Shown piece by piece: positions 40,678-49,260 of a stretch of 64,000 nucleotides of DNA (position 1 is its first letter; every line of letters starts with the position of its first letter). Both the position numbers and the translations under genes were made by a program. Source of the DNA: an uncultured Collinsella sp. (GTDB lineage: Bacteria; Actinomycetota; Coriobacteriia; Coriobacteriales; Coriobacteriaceae); the NCBI GenBank assembly GCA_900768435.1, contig CAAGCW010000015.1, forward strand, positions 35,943 through 99,942, in the 5' to 3' direction. The notes beneath the pieces are model-generated. The model did no database searches and was not told where the DNA came from. It saw only the letters and a program-made list of their open reading frames with translations.

Positions 40678-42620
40678 TTACTCTTTATTGCGACGGTAGA
40701 GGAAGTAACCACCTGCGGAGATGACGGCAACGCCAGCGATGGCGAATGCAGCCACCATGCGGCCATCAAAACGATCGCCAGTGGTGGGCAGGCCGCCCTT
40801 GGTGTTCGTCTTGTTGGTGGTTACTGTGGTCGTGGTGTCCGACTTGCCAGGCTTCTCGGGCTTGGTGGTGGGCTGCTCGGGCTTAGCGGACTGCTCGGGG
40901 GTACCGGGCTGCTCAGGAGTGCCAGGCTGCTCGGGAGTTCCGGGCTGATCCGGGGTCACCGGGTCGGTGGCAAGAGCATCCTTGGCGTAGGTGATGGACT
41001 CCTTGAGGCCGTTGGTCTCGGTGTTCAGGTCGCTCGGGGTGAAGGGCTCGTCGAAGTTCTCGGCTTTCAGGTAAGCGCGCATCTCCTGGAGCAGGGCCTT
41101 GCACTTGACGTAGGTGTTCTCGGTAGCAGCCTTGCCGGCCTTGTTGGCCAGAGCGGTGCGGCCCTCGGTGGTCGTCTCGGCCAGCATGGCGGCGTCGACT
41201 TCCTTGTTCTGTTCGATGAGCTCGTTCTGGAGTGCATCGAGGTAGGAGCGGACGCTGATACCAAGGGTATCGGGATTCTCAAAGCAGAGGGAGCTGATGT
41301 CCATGAGGACGTAGTTGATGGAGTTCTCGGGCCCCTCGTTGTTCACGATGTCCGTCTCTTTGCAGTGGTCGAAGGAGACGGTCTGGTCGCTGAAATACGG
41401 GCTAACCTCGGTGATCAGCGCGGAGTAGAAGGGGATGGCGACGGAGTACGCGGCGCGGGAGAGCATTTCCCACTGGATTGTTGCAACCTGGGGATCAAGA
41501 CCGTTGCGAACCTGGAAGACGTGAATCTCGGTGTTGCGCTCGGTGCCGATGGCATAGGCACCGTCAGTGTTGGCGTTAAGGCCCGGGGTATTCTCGCCAC
41601 GGTTACCGAGAGAGCGAATCATCTCAAAGGTAGTCCAGTCTTTCTTTCCGGGCTGGAAGAACAGCGGCTGCATCTCGTGGACCAAGGCGCCGGTCGTGGC
41701 GCGAGCCTCTTCGCGCTCGTCCTTGACGATCTCGTAGTCGGTGCCCTCCTGGAGCTCGTTGCCAAAGTAGTTACGGCCCTGGACGTAGCGGGTCCACTGG
41801 TGCATACCGGAATTCTGAATGGTCTCGCCATAGGTTGCGGCGACGTCGAACTTGCCGTCGGTGTACTCGGCAAAGCCCTTCTCCTTAGGCATGGACTCGA
41901 TGCCCTCGGAGTGCAGGCAGTTCTCGGGGTCGTTGAGGTCGACATCGTAGTTGAGGTTGCCGATGTTGGGGTTGATCGAGGCGACGTCGTCGGCGAGCTT
42001 CATGCCGATCCACTGGTGACCGGAAAGCGCGGCAAACAGCCAGGTCTCGTTGTTGTCGGCGATGATGATCTGGTCGTTGGAGCAGACGCCCTGCTCGTCA
42101 ATCAGGCTGCCGAGGAGCTCGACGCCCTCGCGGGCCGTGGCGCTCTCGCCCAGGATGACGCTGGCGTAGTTGTACTCGCCGATGCCGGTGTTAGTCAGGG
42201 GGTCTGCTGTCTCGGCATCTGCATTCATACTGGTGCTTAGCGTGGCGGAGCAGGATACGCCCTTCTCGTTGATGCCTGCTTCAGAGTAGGCATCCCAGCG
42301 GTTGTCCCACTGGGAGGGATGGTCGCGTACATAGGTGTAGCGATACGTGGTCTTGGTCGAGGTGTACATGAACGAAGACTCGTCCGAGCTGTACGTATGT
42401 CCCGGGCCGTGAGAGGGCTCAATGCCAAAGTGCTTAAGATAGCGCGGGCCATAGTCCTCGGAACGGCCGTAGTACGTGTTGCCGTCGGCCGTAAGGTTTT
42501 GCCCATGTAGACCTGCGTGCAGGCGAGCGCAGAGGTCGGCATGGACATGATGGTTGCAGCTCCAAAGGCGAGGCCTATGCCTAGCTTCTTGAGCGCGTTG
42601 ACGGGGTGAGTTTTCCTCAT
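40678..42620 (-). pseudogene. C69-family dipeptidase with LPxTG anchor, frameshifted near the N-terminus
   Basis: The gene should encode about 647 residues: signal peptide (MRKTHPVNALKKLGIGLAFG onward to SALA), mature N-terminal Cys nucleophile (CTQVYMGK), an Ntn-hydrolase C69 domain (LTADGNTYYGRSEDYGPRY onward), a PGTPEQ repeat linker, and a sortase signal GLPTTG with membrane helix and RRNKE tail. Translation from the ribosome site (GGGAGGG before ATG 42620) stays in frame only to MGK, then the frame must shift back by one base at the A4 run (42497-42500) to enter the rest. One missing A in a homopolymer explains it. It may be a pseudogene, a phase-variable allele or a sequence error. Confidence 0.8.
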
Positions 42621-42927
42621 TTTCCCTCCCAGCGTGCGAAAGCCCTCTGTCGCCAGAGGGCTTCAGCCAATAAAGACACCCCATTAGCGTAACGAATTGG
42701 AAACAATATTCATCTATGAAAGAAACCTACTCGATAAGCGTAATGAAATATGCGATGAGCGGTTAATTGTACTCAGTTTGTAGCTTTACTTTAATAAAGA
42801 CGCCCTGCAATTACTGTAGACGAATAAAGTAGCTGGGAATGCCCGAAATGAAAATCCCCCGCTGTTTGGCAAATGCATAAACAACGGGGGGAGACGATAA
42901 TTGGATGAATATCATACCAATGTGGAA
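42621..42927. other. Gap of about 300 bp before the C69 gene
   Basis: Next to the C69 gene is a leader hairpin with perfect 10-bp arms AAGCCCTCTG/CAGAGGGCTT (42640-42649 and 42654-42663). The middle (42680-42840) is A/T-rich without a gene and should hold the C69 promoter. The far end carries the terminator of the small peptide gene. Confidence 0.45.
42851..42890 (-). terminator. Terminator of the lipid kinase / small peptide unit
   Basis: On the minus strand CCCCCGTTGTTT pairs with AAACAGCGGGGG (one mismatch) and is followed by ATTTTCATTT. Confidence 0.75.
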
Positions 42928-43020
42928 TTACTTCTTCCGGCGGTGGATCACGTTAATCGCATAGCCGATGAGCATGGCCAGAACGATGACGATAAAGCCG
43001 AGCAGGGGATTGTCGTTCAT
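42928..43020 (-). CDS. 30-residue single-helix membrane peptide
   Basis: This frame is too short for routine gene calling. It starts with ATG at 43020 behind a perfect AGGAGGA and ends at TAA 42930-42928. After NDNPLLG it has one hydrophobic helix (FIVIVLAMLIGYAINVI) and a basic end HRRKK, the positive-inside layout of small membrane proteins. It begins 9 bases after the stop of the lipid kinase gene and ends just before a terminator, so it belongs to the same transcript. Function is unknown; a modulator of the kinase or of the membrane is a guess. Confidence 0.7.
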   Translation of the reverse strand: MNDNPLLGFIVIVLAMLIGYAINVIHRRKK

Positions 43021-43029
43021 GGGGTCCTC

Positions 43030-43947
43030 CTATTTTCCGAGCGGGGAGAATTCGTCGACGATGAGGTCGAGGCATTGCGGAAGCGCGCGGGCTCCAAAGA
43101 CGCCCGAATTGCTGGAGATAATCTCGCCATCGAACTGCATGCCCAGTGACGGGGTGCAGGTGATCTTGGCTTCCTTGGTCTGGATGATCTTGAACTGTGG
43201 GCGCCCGAGTACCTTACCGGCGGGGTCAAGCGCAGCGGTGATCACAGTAGGCAGCAGCTGAACGGTGCGCACGGGTTCGATGACCGCGATGTCGACCATG
43301 CCGTCGTTCATGCGGCAATCGGGGAACAGGTTGATGTCGTTTTGGATGACCGAGGTGTTGCCGGCCATGCAGCAGATGCCATCGAGCTCCTCGACAATGC
43401 CGTCATGCTCGATGGTAAAGTGCGCCACCGTGGGGTTGGGCGTGGCGAGCGCGGAGAGGAAGTAGGCGATCTCGCCGATGTCGTTTTTGGTGGGGGCGGC
43501 CTTCATCATAATCTCGGCGTCGAAGCCCGAGCCGGCGATGATGATAAAGCCGTGGCGCTTCTCGTTGCCGTTCTCGTCGAGCCAAAAGAGCTCGCCCATG
43601 TCGACTTTGACCGTGCGACCGGCACGGCAGGCCTTGGCGAGCGCCGCCGCCTCAGGGGCATTGCCGATGTTGTTGAAGAACAGGCAGGCCGTACCGGAGG
43701 GGAAGATGAGCGTGGGGACACCGCATCCGCGCATCTGATCGAGCACGTTGGAGACGGTGCCGTCGCCGCCCGAAACGACCACGCGATCAAACTCGCGCAC
43801 GTCTGCCACGGCGTCCTCGGGTTCCATGCCGTCGCCGATAAAACGCATCACGACCTCGTCGCCGCCCTGCGCGAGGGCGTGCGTGAATGCGTAGATTTCA
43901 TCTGAGCTGGGGCCCGATGCCGGGTTGTGGATGATAAGGCAGCGCAT
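43030..43947 (-). CDS. Diacylglycerol kinase family lipid kinase
   Basis: This 305-residue protein belongs to the DAGK catalytic family (DgkB/YegS type), which phosphorylates diacylglycerol or related lipids. The nucleotide motif is VVSGGDGTVSNVL, preceded by IHNPASG at the N-terminus; the C-terminal half contains the second-domain GSGFDAEIM and DCRMNDGMVDIAVI. The protein is peripheral, without membrane helices. A small membrane peptide gene follows in the same transcript. It diverges from the RNase D gene. Confidence 0.88.
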   Translation of the reverse strand: MRCLIIHNPASGPSSDEIYAFTHALAQGGDEVVMRFIGDGMEPEDAVADVREFDRVVVSGGDGTVSNVLDQMRGCGVPTLIFPSGTACLFFNNIGNAPEAAALAKACRAGRTVKVDMGELFWLDENGNEKRHGFIIIAGSGFDAEIMMKAAPTKNDIGEIAYFLSALATPNPTVAHFTIEHDGIVEELDGICCMAGNTSVIQNDINLFPDCRMNDGMVDIAVIEPVRTVQLLPTVITAALDPAGKVLGRPQFKIIQTKEAKITCTPSLGMQFDGEIISSNSGVFGARALPQCLDLIVDEFSPLGK

Positions 43948-44045
43948 ACTTACGTTCCCGTTCTGTGACTAACCGAGTATAGTTGTAAGACAATGCCGTT
44001 ATCCTACCCGTGTTTTTCGGGCCTAACCTTATTCGATGGGTTGAT

Positions 44046-45179
44046 ATGTACATTTCCACACATCAGACTCTACTCGACTTTTGCCAGCGCGCCCGTGAGT
44101 TTGACGCGATTGCCGTCGATACCGAGTTTTTGCGCGAGCGCACGTTCCATCCGCGCCTGTGTTTGGTTCAGATTGCCACCCCTGCCGAGAGCGTCGCGGT
44201 CGACCCTCTGGTGATCGACGACCTGTCGCCGCTGGCCGAGCTTATGGCCGATGAGAGCGTGACCAAGGTCTTCCACGCTTGCTCGCAGGATATGGAGGTC
44301 ATGCTTCATACCGTGGGCGCGCTGCCGCGTCCGATTTTTGACACGCAGGTCGCCGCCGCCTTTTTGGGCGAGCGCCAGCAGATTTCCTACGGTGCGCTCG
44401 TGCAGACGTTCTGCGGCGTTTCGTTGCCTAAGACCGAGTCGCTGACCGACTGGTCGCGCCGCCCGCTGACCGATAAACAGATTGAGTACGCGATCGATGA
44501 CGTCAAGTATCTGATCGTTGCCTATACCGAGATGATGAGCCGCCTGCGCGAGCTGGGCCGTGTGGATTGGGTGCTCGATGAGCTGCGCCCGCTGGCAGAC
44601 GAGTCGCACTACCGCGCCGACCGCCATGAGGCATTCCGCAAGGTCAAGCGCATCAACTCGTGCAGCCGCCATCAGCTGGGTATCGCGCGCGAGCTTGCCG
44701 CCTGGCGTGAGGACCGCGCTGAGCGGCGCAACATCCCGCGCAAGTGGGTCATGTCCGACGATACGCTGCTGGCGCTCGTCAAGCGCAACCCCGTGCGTGT
44801 TGAGGAGTTCCGCAGCATCCGCGGCACCGATCAGCTGGGGGAGCGCGATGTGGACGGCGCGCTCATGGCCATCAAGCGCGGCGCGAGCTGCCCGCACGAT
44901 CGCCTGCCGCTCATGGTGCGCGGGCATCGCCAGATCTCTCCGGAGCTGGAGAGCGTGACGGACCTCATGTATGCGCTTATTCGCCTGGTTGCCGAACGAT
45001 CGGGCGTGGCGACCTCGGTTATTGCCTCGCGCGATGACCTGGCCGATTACATCGAGCATCCTGAGCAAAGCCCCCTGCGCGAAGGCTGGCGTTTTGAGCT
45101 TGTGGGTTCGCGCCTGGACGATCTGCTTTCCGGCAATATGGGACTCACCGTGAAGGACGGCAAAATCGAGCTCCTGTAA
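44046..45179 (+). CDS. rnd: Ribonuclease D
   Basis: This 377-residue DEDDy 3'-5' exoribonuclease trims tRNA precursors. Exo motifs are AVDTEFLRE (Exo I), VFHACSQDMEVML (Exo II) and the Tyr-containing YAIDDVKYLI (Exo III). An HRDC-type helical region follows (IARELAAWREDRAERRNIPR and the later segment starting SPELESVTDL). The start ATG 44046 has only a weak site; a GTG 12 codons earlier is not better supported. It is followed 64 bases later by a zinc metallopeptidase gene. Confidence 0.92.
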   Translation: MYISTHQTLLDFCQRAREFDAIAVDTEFLRERTFHPRLCLVQIATPAESVAVDPLVIDDLSPLAELMADESVTKVFHACSQDMEVMLHTVGALPRPIFDTQVAAAFLGERQQISYGALVQTFCGVSLPKTESLTDWSRRPLTDKQIEYAIDDVKYLIVAYTEMMSRLRELGRVDWVLDELRPLADESHYRADRHEAFRKVKRINSCSRHQLGIARELAAWREDRAERRNIPRKWVMSDDTLLALVKRNPVRVEEFRSIRGTDQLGERDVDGALMAIKRGASCPHDRLPLMVRGHRQISPELESVTDLMYALIRLVAERSGVATSVIASRDDLADYIEHPEQSPLREGWRFELVGSRLDDLLSGNMGLTVKDGKIELL

Positions 45180-45243
45180 GGAAGCCTAGCCGCTTGAGTG
45201 GGTAGAATGCCTCCAACGTGTAACTCGATTCGGAGGAATTCGC

Positions 45244-45948
45244 ATGCCTTATTACTATGGATACGGCTTTGGTATCGACCCGCTGTACCTGCTGGTTGTG
45301 CTTGTCTGCACGGTGCTTGGCCTTGCCGCGCAGAGCTATATCAATTCGACGTACAAGACGTGGTCCAAGGTTCGCTCGGACGGCGACACGGGCGCCAGGG
45401 TCGCTCGCCGCATGCTCGACGCCAACGGCTGCAATGCCGTGGGTATCAAGGGTGTCGCCGGTGAGCTCACTGACCATTACAACCCGCAGGACAACAACCT
45501 GTATCTGTCGGATTCCAACCGTTCGGGCGGCTCGGTCGCAAGCGTTGCTGTCGCTTGTCACGAGGCAGGCCATGCCACGCAGCGTCAAAGCGGCTATGCC
45601 ATGATGAAGGTACGTACCGCCCTCGTGCCGGTCGTCAACTTTACCCAGAACACCTGGACCATCGTGTTGCTCTTGGGCCTGTTTATGAACATCGCGGGAC
45701 TCACGACCCTCGCGCTGATCTTCTTCTCGTTTAGCGTGCTGTTCCAGCTCGTTACGCTGCCGGTCGAGATTGACGCCAGCCGCCGCGCCGTGGCGTATAT
45801 CGAGCAGTCGGGCATGAGTTCCAAGCAGGTCAACGGTGCCAAGAAGGTGCTGACGGCCGCCGCGCTTACCTATGTTGCCGCTGCGCTCACCTCGATTATT
45901 CAGCTGCTCTATCTTATGGCTCGCTACAACAGAAACTCCAACCGATAA
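45244..45948 (+). CDS. Membrane zinc metallopeptidase (YugP-like)
   Basis: This 234-residue membrane protein has a zinc-binding HEAGH motif in VAVACHEAGHATQ, with an N-terminal helix (LYLLVVLVCTVLGLAAQSYI) and further hydrophobic segments after the motif (WTIVLLLGLFMNIAGLTTLA, FFSFSVLFQLVTLPVE and a C-terminal helix). The pattern VEIDASRRAVAYI with the downstream Glu is typical of the YugP-like family. The substrate is unknown; membrane protein quality control is a guess. AGGAGGAATTCGC precedes ATG. Confidence 0.88.
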   Translation: MPYYYGYGFGIDPLYLLVVLVCTVLGLAAQSYINSTYKTWSKVRSDGDTGARVARRMLDANGCNAVGIKGVAGELTDHYNPQDNNLYLSDSNRSGGSVASVAVACHEAGHATQRQSGYAMMKVRTALVPVVNFTQNTWTIVLLLGLFMNIAGLTTLALIFFSFSVLFQLVTLPVEIDASRRAVAYIEQSGMSSKQVNGAKKVLTAAALTYVAAALTSIIQLLYLMARYNRNSNR

Positions 45949-45964
45949 CAAATGGGACAGGCAG

Positions 45965-45994
45965 GCGCCGCGGGGATTCGTGTCCTCGCGGCGC
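45965..45994 (+). promoter_or_regulatory. 12-bp hairpin before xseA
   Basis: GCGCCGCGGGGA pairs with TCCTCGCGGCGC (one G-U) around a 6-base loop, 16 bases after the metallopeptidase stop. Without a T run it may be a weak terminator or an xseA leader element. Confidence 0.45.
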
Positions 45995-46063
45995 TGTACT
46001 ATGTGTTGGACTTGAATTTGCGCAGGGCCGGAGCCCTTGTGCACGATGACGAAAGGAGGCTGC

Positions 46064-47515
46064 GTGGCAGGCTGGAATCTAACCGGCAATGCCGTTTCCG
46101 CCGAGTTCGACGGTTCGGACGAGCAGGAGCGTAAGGAGCTCAGCGTGAGCCAGGCGGTAGAGATCGCCGCCGGTGCGCTCGATGCCATTCCGCAGCTGAG
46201 TGTCCTGGGCGAGGTCACGGGTTTCCGTGGTCCCAATGCCCGAAGCGGTCACTGCTACTTCCAGATTAAGGACGACTCGGCAGCCGTTGACTGCATCATC
46301 TGGAAGGGCGCCTATCTCAAGCGCACCTTCGATTTGCGCGACGGTATGCAGGTGAGCTTTAAGGGCAGCTTCAATCTCTACAAGCCTACGGGTCGCATGA
46401 GCTTTGTCGCCCGCTCGTTCTCGTTGGCGGGGGAGGGCTTGCTGCGTCAGCAGGTTGCGCAGTTGGCCGAAAAGCTACGTCGTGAGGGCCTGATGGACGA
46501 GGCACGCAAGCGTCGCATCCCAGTGTTCTGCTCGCGTGTGGCAGTCGTCACTTCGCTTTCGGGTGCCGTAATCGACGACGTCAAGCGTACGCTGCGCCGC
46601 CGCAACCCGCTTGTTGAGCTCGTCTGCGTGGGTGCCAAGGTGCAAGGCGAGGGCGCGCCGGCCGAGCTCATTGAGGGCTTGCGCCGGGCCGCTTCTATTA
46701 CGCCGGCGCCCGACTGTATTTTGCTGGTGCGCGGCGGTGGCTCCTTCGAGGACCTCATGACCTTTAATGACGAGGAGCTTGCCCGCGCGGTGGCGGCCTG
46801 TCCCGTGCCTGTGGTGACGGGCATTGGACATGAGCCCGATACCTCGATCTGCGACATGGTGAGCGACCGCCGGGCCTCCACGCCCACGGCCGCGGCAGAA
46901 TCGGTGGCGCCGGCTATGACAGAGCTGGCCGACGTGCTCGAGGCGCGCCACCAGCGCCTGGGCGCCGCAATGGCATCGATGATCGGGTCGAATCAGATCG
47001 ACCTGGAGATGCTCGATCAGCGCGGTCGCCGTGCTTGGGATACCTATACGGCTCGCTTGAGCGACGCGCTCGATGCGGCCGCATACCGCCCGTGTCTCAA
47101 CGATCCGACGTTTATGGTCGAGCGTCGCGAATCGGAGCTTGCGCTGACTGCCGATCGCCTGTCGGGCGCCATAGTACGCTCGGTCGGGACATTCCGCTCC
47201 AACTTTGAGCGCTTGCCCGAGCGTCTGATTACAAGCACCTCGGGGCTCGATGGTAAGCGCCATGCGCTCACGCTTGCGAGTTCCCGCCTAGAGCATCAAG
47301 GGCGCACGATGCTCAGCAAGCCAGCGTCCGACCTGAGCCGTGCGGCAGCGTCGCTCGATGCCCTGTCGCCGCTCAAAGTGCTTGCTCGCGGCTATTCCAT
47401 CGCGTACAGCGATGATGGTGTGGCTACGAGTGCCAAGACCTTTAAGCCTGGCGACGCCATTCGCGTGCGCATGGCAGACGGCAACGTGGCAGCAACGGTC
47501 GATACGGTCGAGTAG
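46064..47515 (+). CDS. xseA: Exodeoxyribonuclease VII large subunit
   Basis: This 483-residue protein degrades single-stranded DNA with XseB. The N-terminal OB fold (SVLGEVTGFRGPNARSGHCY) binds DNA, and the catalytic domain has VVTSLSGAVIDDVKRTLRRR, RGGGSFEDLMTFNDEELARA and GIGHEPDTSICDMVSDRRAS. The C-terminal coiled coil ends with LSPLKVLARGYSIAY, typical of the family. A GTG start (46064) follows AAAGGAGG; upstream in-frame ATGs lack a site. It forms an operon with xseB and the HIT gene. Confidence 0.95.
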   Translation: MAGWNLTGNAVSAEFDGSDEQERKELSVSQAVEIAAGALDAIPQLSVLGEVTGFRGPNARSGHCYFQIKDDSAAVDCIIWKGAYLKRTFDLRDGMQVSFKGSFNLYKPTGRMSFVARSFSLAGEGLLRQQVAQLAEKLRREGLMDEARKRRIPVFCSRVAVVTSLSGAVIDDVKRTLRRRNPLVELVCVGAKVQGEGAPAELIEGLRRAASITPAPDCILLVRGGGSFEDLMTFNDEELARAVAACPVPVVTGIGHEPDTSICDMVSDRRASTPTAAAESVAPAMTELADVLEARHQRLGAAMASMIGSNQIDLEMLDQRGRRAWDTYTARLSDALDAAAYRPCLNDPTFMVERRESELALTADRLSGAIVRSVGTFRSNFERLPERLITSTSGLDGKRHALTLASSRLEHQGRTMLSKPASDLSRAAASLDALSPLKVLARGYSIAYSDDGVATSAKTFKPGDAIRVRMADGNVAATVDTVE

Positions 47516-47557
47516 ACCGCGTTTCGCAGTGATAGACCCTTAGGAAAGGAAACAGAT

Positions 47558-47824
47558 ATGGCAGAGAAGACCCCGGTAGAGCAGCTTACGTACAAGCAGG
47601 CCTCGCAGGAGCTGGAGCTCATCATCCGCAGCCTGGAGTCGGGCGATATGGAGCTCGAGGAGTCGCTCGAGAGCTACACCCGCGGCGTCGAGCTCCTCAA
47701 AAGCCTGCGCACCCGCCTGTCCGATGCCGAGCAGAAGGTCTCGGTGCTCCTTAAGGACGTCGACGGCAACGACGTGCTCGCCGACGGCGAGGCCGCCAAC
47801 ACCGATGATAACCTTTCGTTCTAA
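47558..47824 (+). CDS. xseB: Exodeoxyribonuclease VII small subunit
   Basis: This 88-residue helical protein matches XseB: LTYKQASQELELIIRSLESG, then DMELEESLESYTRGVELL and a C-terminal QKVSVLLKD. It binds the coiled coil of XseA in several copies. It follows xseA by 42 bases with an AGGAAAGG ribosome site. The acidic tail after VDGND is extra to the core. Confidence 0.95.
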   Translation: MAEKTPVEQLTYKQASQELELIIRSLESGDMELEESLESYTRGVELLKSLRTRLSDAEQKVSVLLKDVDGNDVLADGEAANTDDNLSF

Positions 47825-47873
47825 GCATCTCGACCAAATATAATTACCTTGGTCTGTAAGAAAGGAACCAGCT

Positions 47874-48209
47874 ATGTGTGATTGCATCTTCTGCAAAATT
47901 GCCAACCACGAGATCCCCTCGACCGTTGTCTATGAGGACGACCAGGTCATCGCGTTCGACGACCTCAACCCCCAGGCGCCGGTCCACACGCTCGTGATCC
48001 CTAAGAAGCACTACAGCGACATCGCCGACAACGTGCCTGCCGAGACCATGGGCGCCATGGCCCACGCCATCCAAGAGGTCGCCAAGGCCAAGGGTCTGGA
48101 GGACGGCTTCCGCGTCATCTCCAACAAGGGCGTTAACGCCGGCCAGACCGTCATGCACTTCCATATGCACGTCCTCGGCGGCAAAAACCTGGGCGAGAAC
48201 CTCATCTGA
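47874..48209 (+). CDS. HIT-family nucleotide hydrolase
   Basis: This 111-residue protein has the histidine triad HFHMHVLGG near the C-terminus and the N-terminal CIFCKIANHEIPS with a CxxC pair typical of HinT-type proteins (zinc in some relatives). HIT proteins hydrolyse phosphoramidate bonds, such as AMP-lysine. It follows xseB by 49 bases and shares the transcript. Function beyond the family is unknown. Confidence 0.92.
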   Translation: MCDCIFCKIANHEIPSTVVYEDDQVIAFDDLNPQAPVHTLVIPKKHYSDIADNVPAETMGAMAHAIQEVAKAKGLEDGFRVISNKGVNAGQTVMHFHMHVLGGKNLGENLI

Positions 48210-48250
48210 GGGCGCGTAGCCTGTCGACTTGGCTGCCTTTGGAGTAATCT

Positions 48251-49141
48251 ATGCAGCTTTCTCAACTCGAATACCTTCAAGCGGTAGCGAACTATGGCGG
48301 CGTGCGCAAAGCAGCTCGCGCCGTTCATGTGAGTCCGCAGGCCGTTTCGTCGGCAATCAAAAAGTTGGAATCTGAGTATCAGATTGTTTTGCTTGACCGA
48401 TCGGCGGGGGAGGCTGTTTTGTCTCCGGCGGGCAGAGAATTTGCGCGTCGTGCACGCGTGATCCTGGCACAAGTCGACGATCTCAAAAAGTACGCTCAAT
48501 CGAGGGGCGACGGCGTTTCGCCCGATGGCCACTTTCGTCTTTACGCCCCCTGCCTTCATGGGCGGGGGCGCCTTTTTGCCGAAAACTGGTATGACTCGTT
48601 TGAACGCTCGCACCCTCAGATTCATCTTGATGTGTGGCATCAGCCAACGGCAACATGCTTTGAGTCACTTATACTTGGAATTTCGGACGCGGCTATCTCA
48701 TTCGAGGAACCACGGGACAGCGTCCTTTCTTCAAAATATTTGGGTGAAAAGGAGCTCAAGGTTCTTTCATGCCCAGCGGGCCATCAATCTGTGGGCGCCA
48801 TGACCATTCGCGAGTTACTGGGCGGCAGGCTCGCTGTTCCCATTAATTTGTCACCCTGTCTCAATGCGATTAACCAATGCCCTGAAGCCCAGCTCGTCAA
48901 TTTTCGCTTCCGTGATGTTGAATACGGAAGCAGGGCTCAGACTGAGTTTCTCCAAGCCGGGGGATTGATATTGAGTTTGTCTGGGTCCTCTCTCGCATCG
49001 GATGGGTCAGAAGTGAGTGAGTGCTCCATTGAGGGTTCGCGTGATGTAACCTTGCCTATCTACTTTTGCTATCGGCAAAATTCCTGGACTGATCGACACC
49101 AGACGGTTTTTCTGCACCTATTGCGTCATCTTGCTTCGTGA
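48251..49141 (+). CDS. LysR-family transcriptional regulator
   Basis: This 296-residue regulator has an N-terminal winged helix (LEYLQAVANYGGVRKAARAV, then HVSPQAVSSAIKKLE) and a periplasmic-binding-like effector domain. The Lys/Thr-rich classic signature is weaker than usual, and base composition is clearly less GC-rich than in the neighbours. It is followed 119 bases later by an MFS transporter on the same strand, so control of that transporter is likely. The region from 48250 to 50430 looks recently acquired. Confidence 0.85.
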   Translation: MQLSQLEYLQAVANYGGVRKAARAVHVSPQAVSSAIKKLESEYQIVLLDRSAGEAVLSPAGREFARRARVILAQVDDLKKYAQSRGDGVSPDGHFRLYAPCLHGRGRLFAENWYDSFERSHPQIHLDVWHQPTATCFESLILGISDAAISFEEPRDSVLSSKYLGEKELKVLSCPAGHQSVGAMTIRELLGGRLAVPINLSPCLNAINQCPEAQLVNFRFRDVEYGSRAQTEFLQAGGLILSLSGSSLASDGSEVSECSIEGSRDVTLPIYFCYRQNSWTDRHQTVFLHLLRHLAS

Positions 49142-49260
49142 GATTAATTGGCTTCGAGACGTCAAGTGATTATTGACGCCTTGTAACACATAGCTGACGG
49201 CTTTGCCCTCATGCTTTTCCAAGATTCCGATTTAGATTGCTGACTCTTGGAGGGCGGAGC

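Noticed and set aside
40873..40950. Short tandem repeats that could be taken for a CRISPR or VNTR array
   Set aside because: They are in-frame codons for PGTPEQ repeats in the cell-wall spacer of the C69 protein.
40462..42240. 592-codon plus-strand frame opposite the C69 gene
   Set aside because: It overlaps the Trp leader and the C69 domain, and has no ribosome site or recognisable domain.
42490..42505. Programmed -1 frameshift in the C69 gene
   Set aside because: The site GGC-AAA-ACC is not a good slippery heptamer because re-pairing would give a mismatch; a one-base deletion in the A run is simpler.
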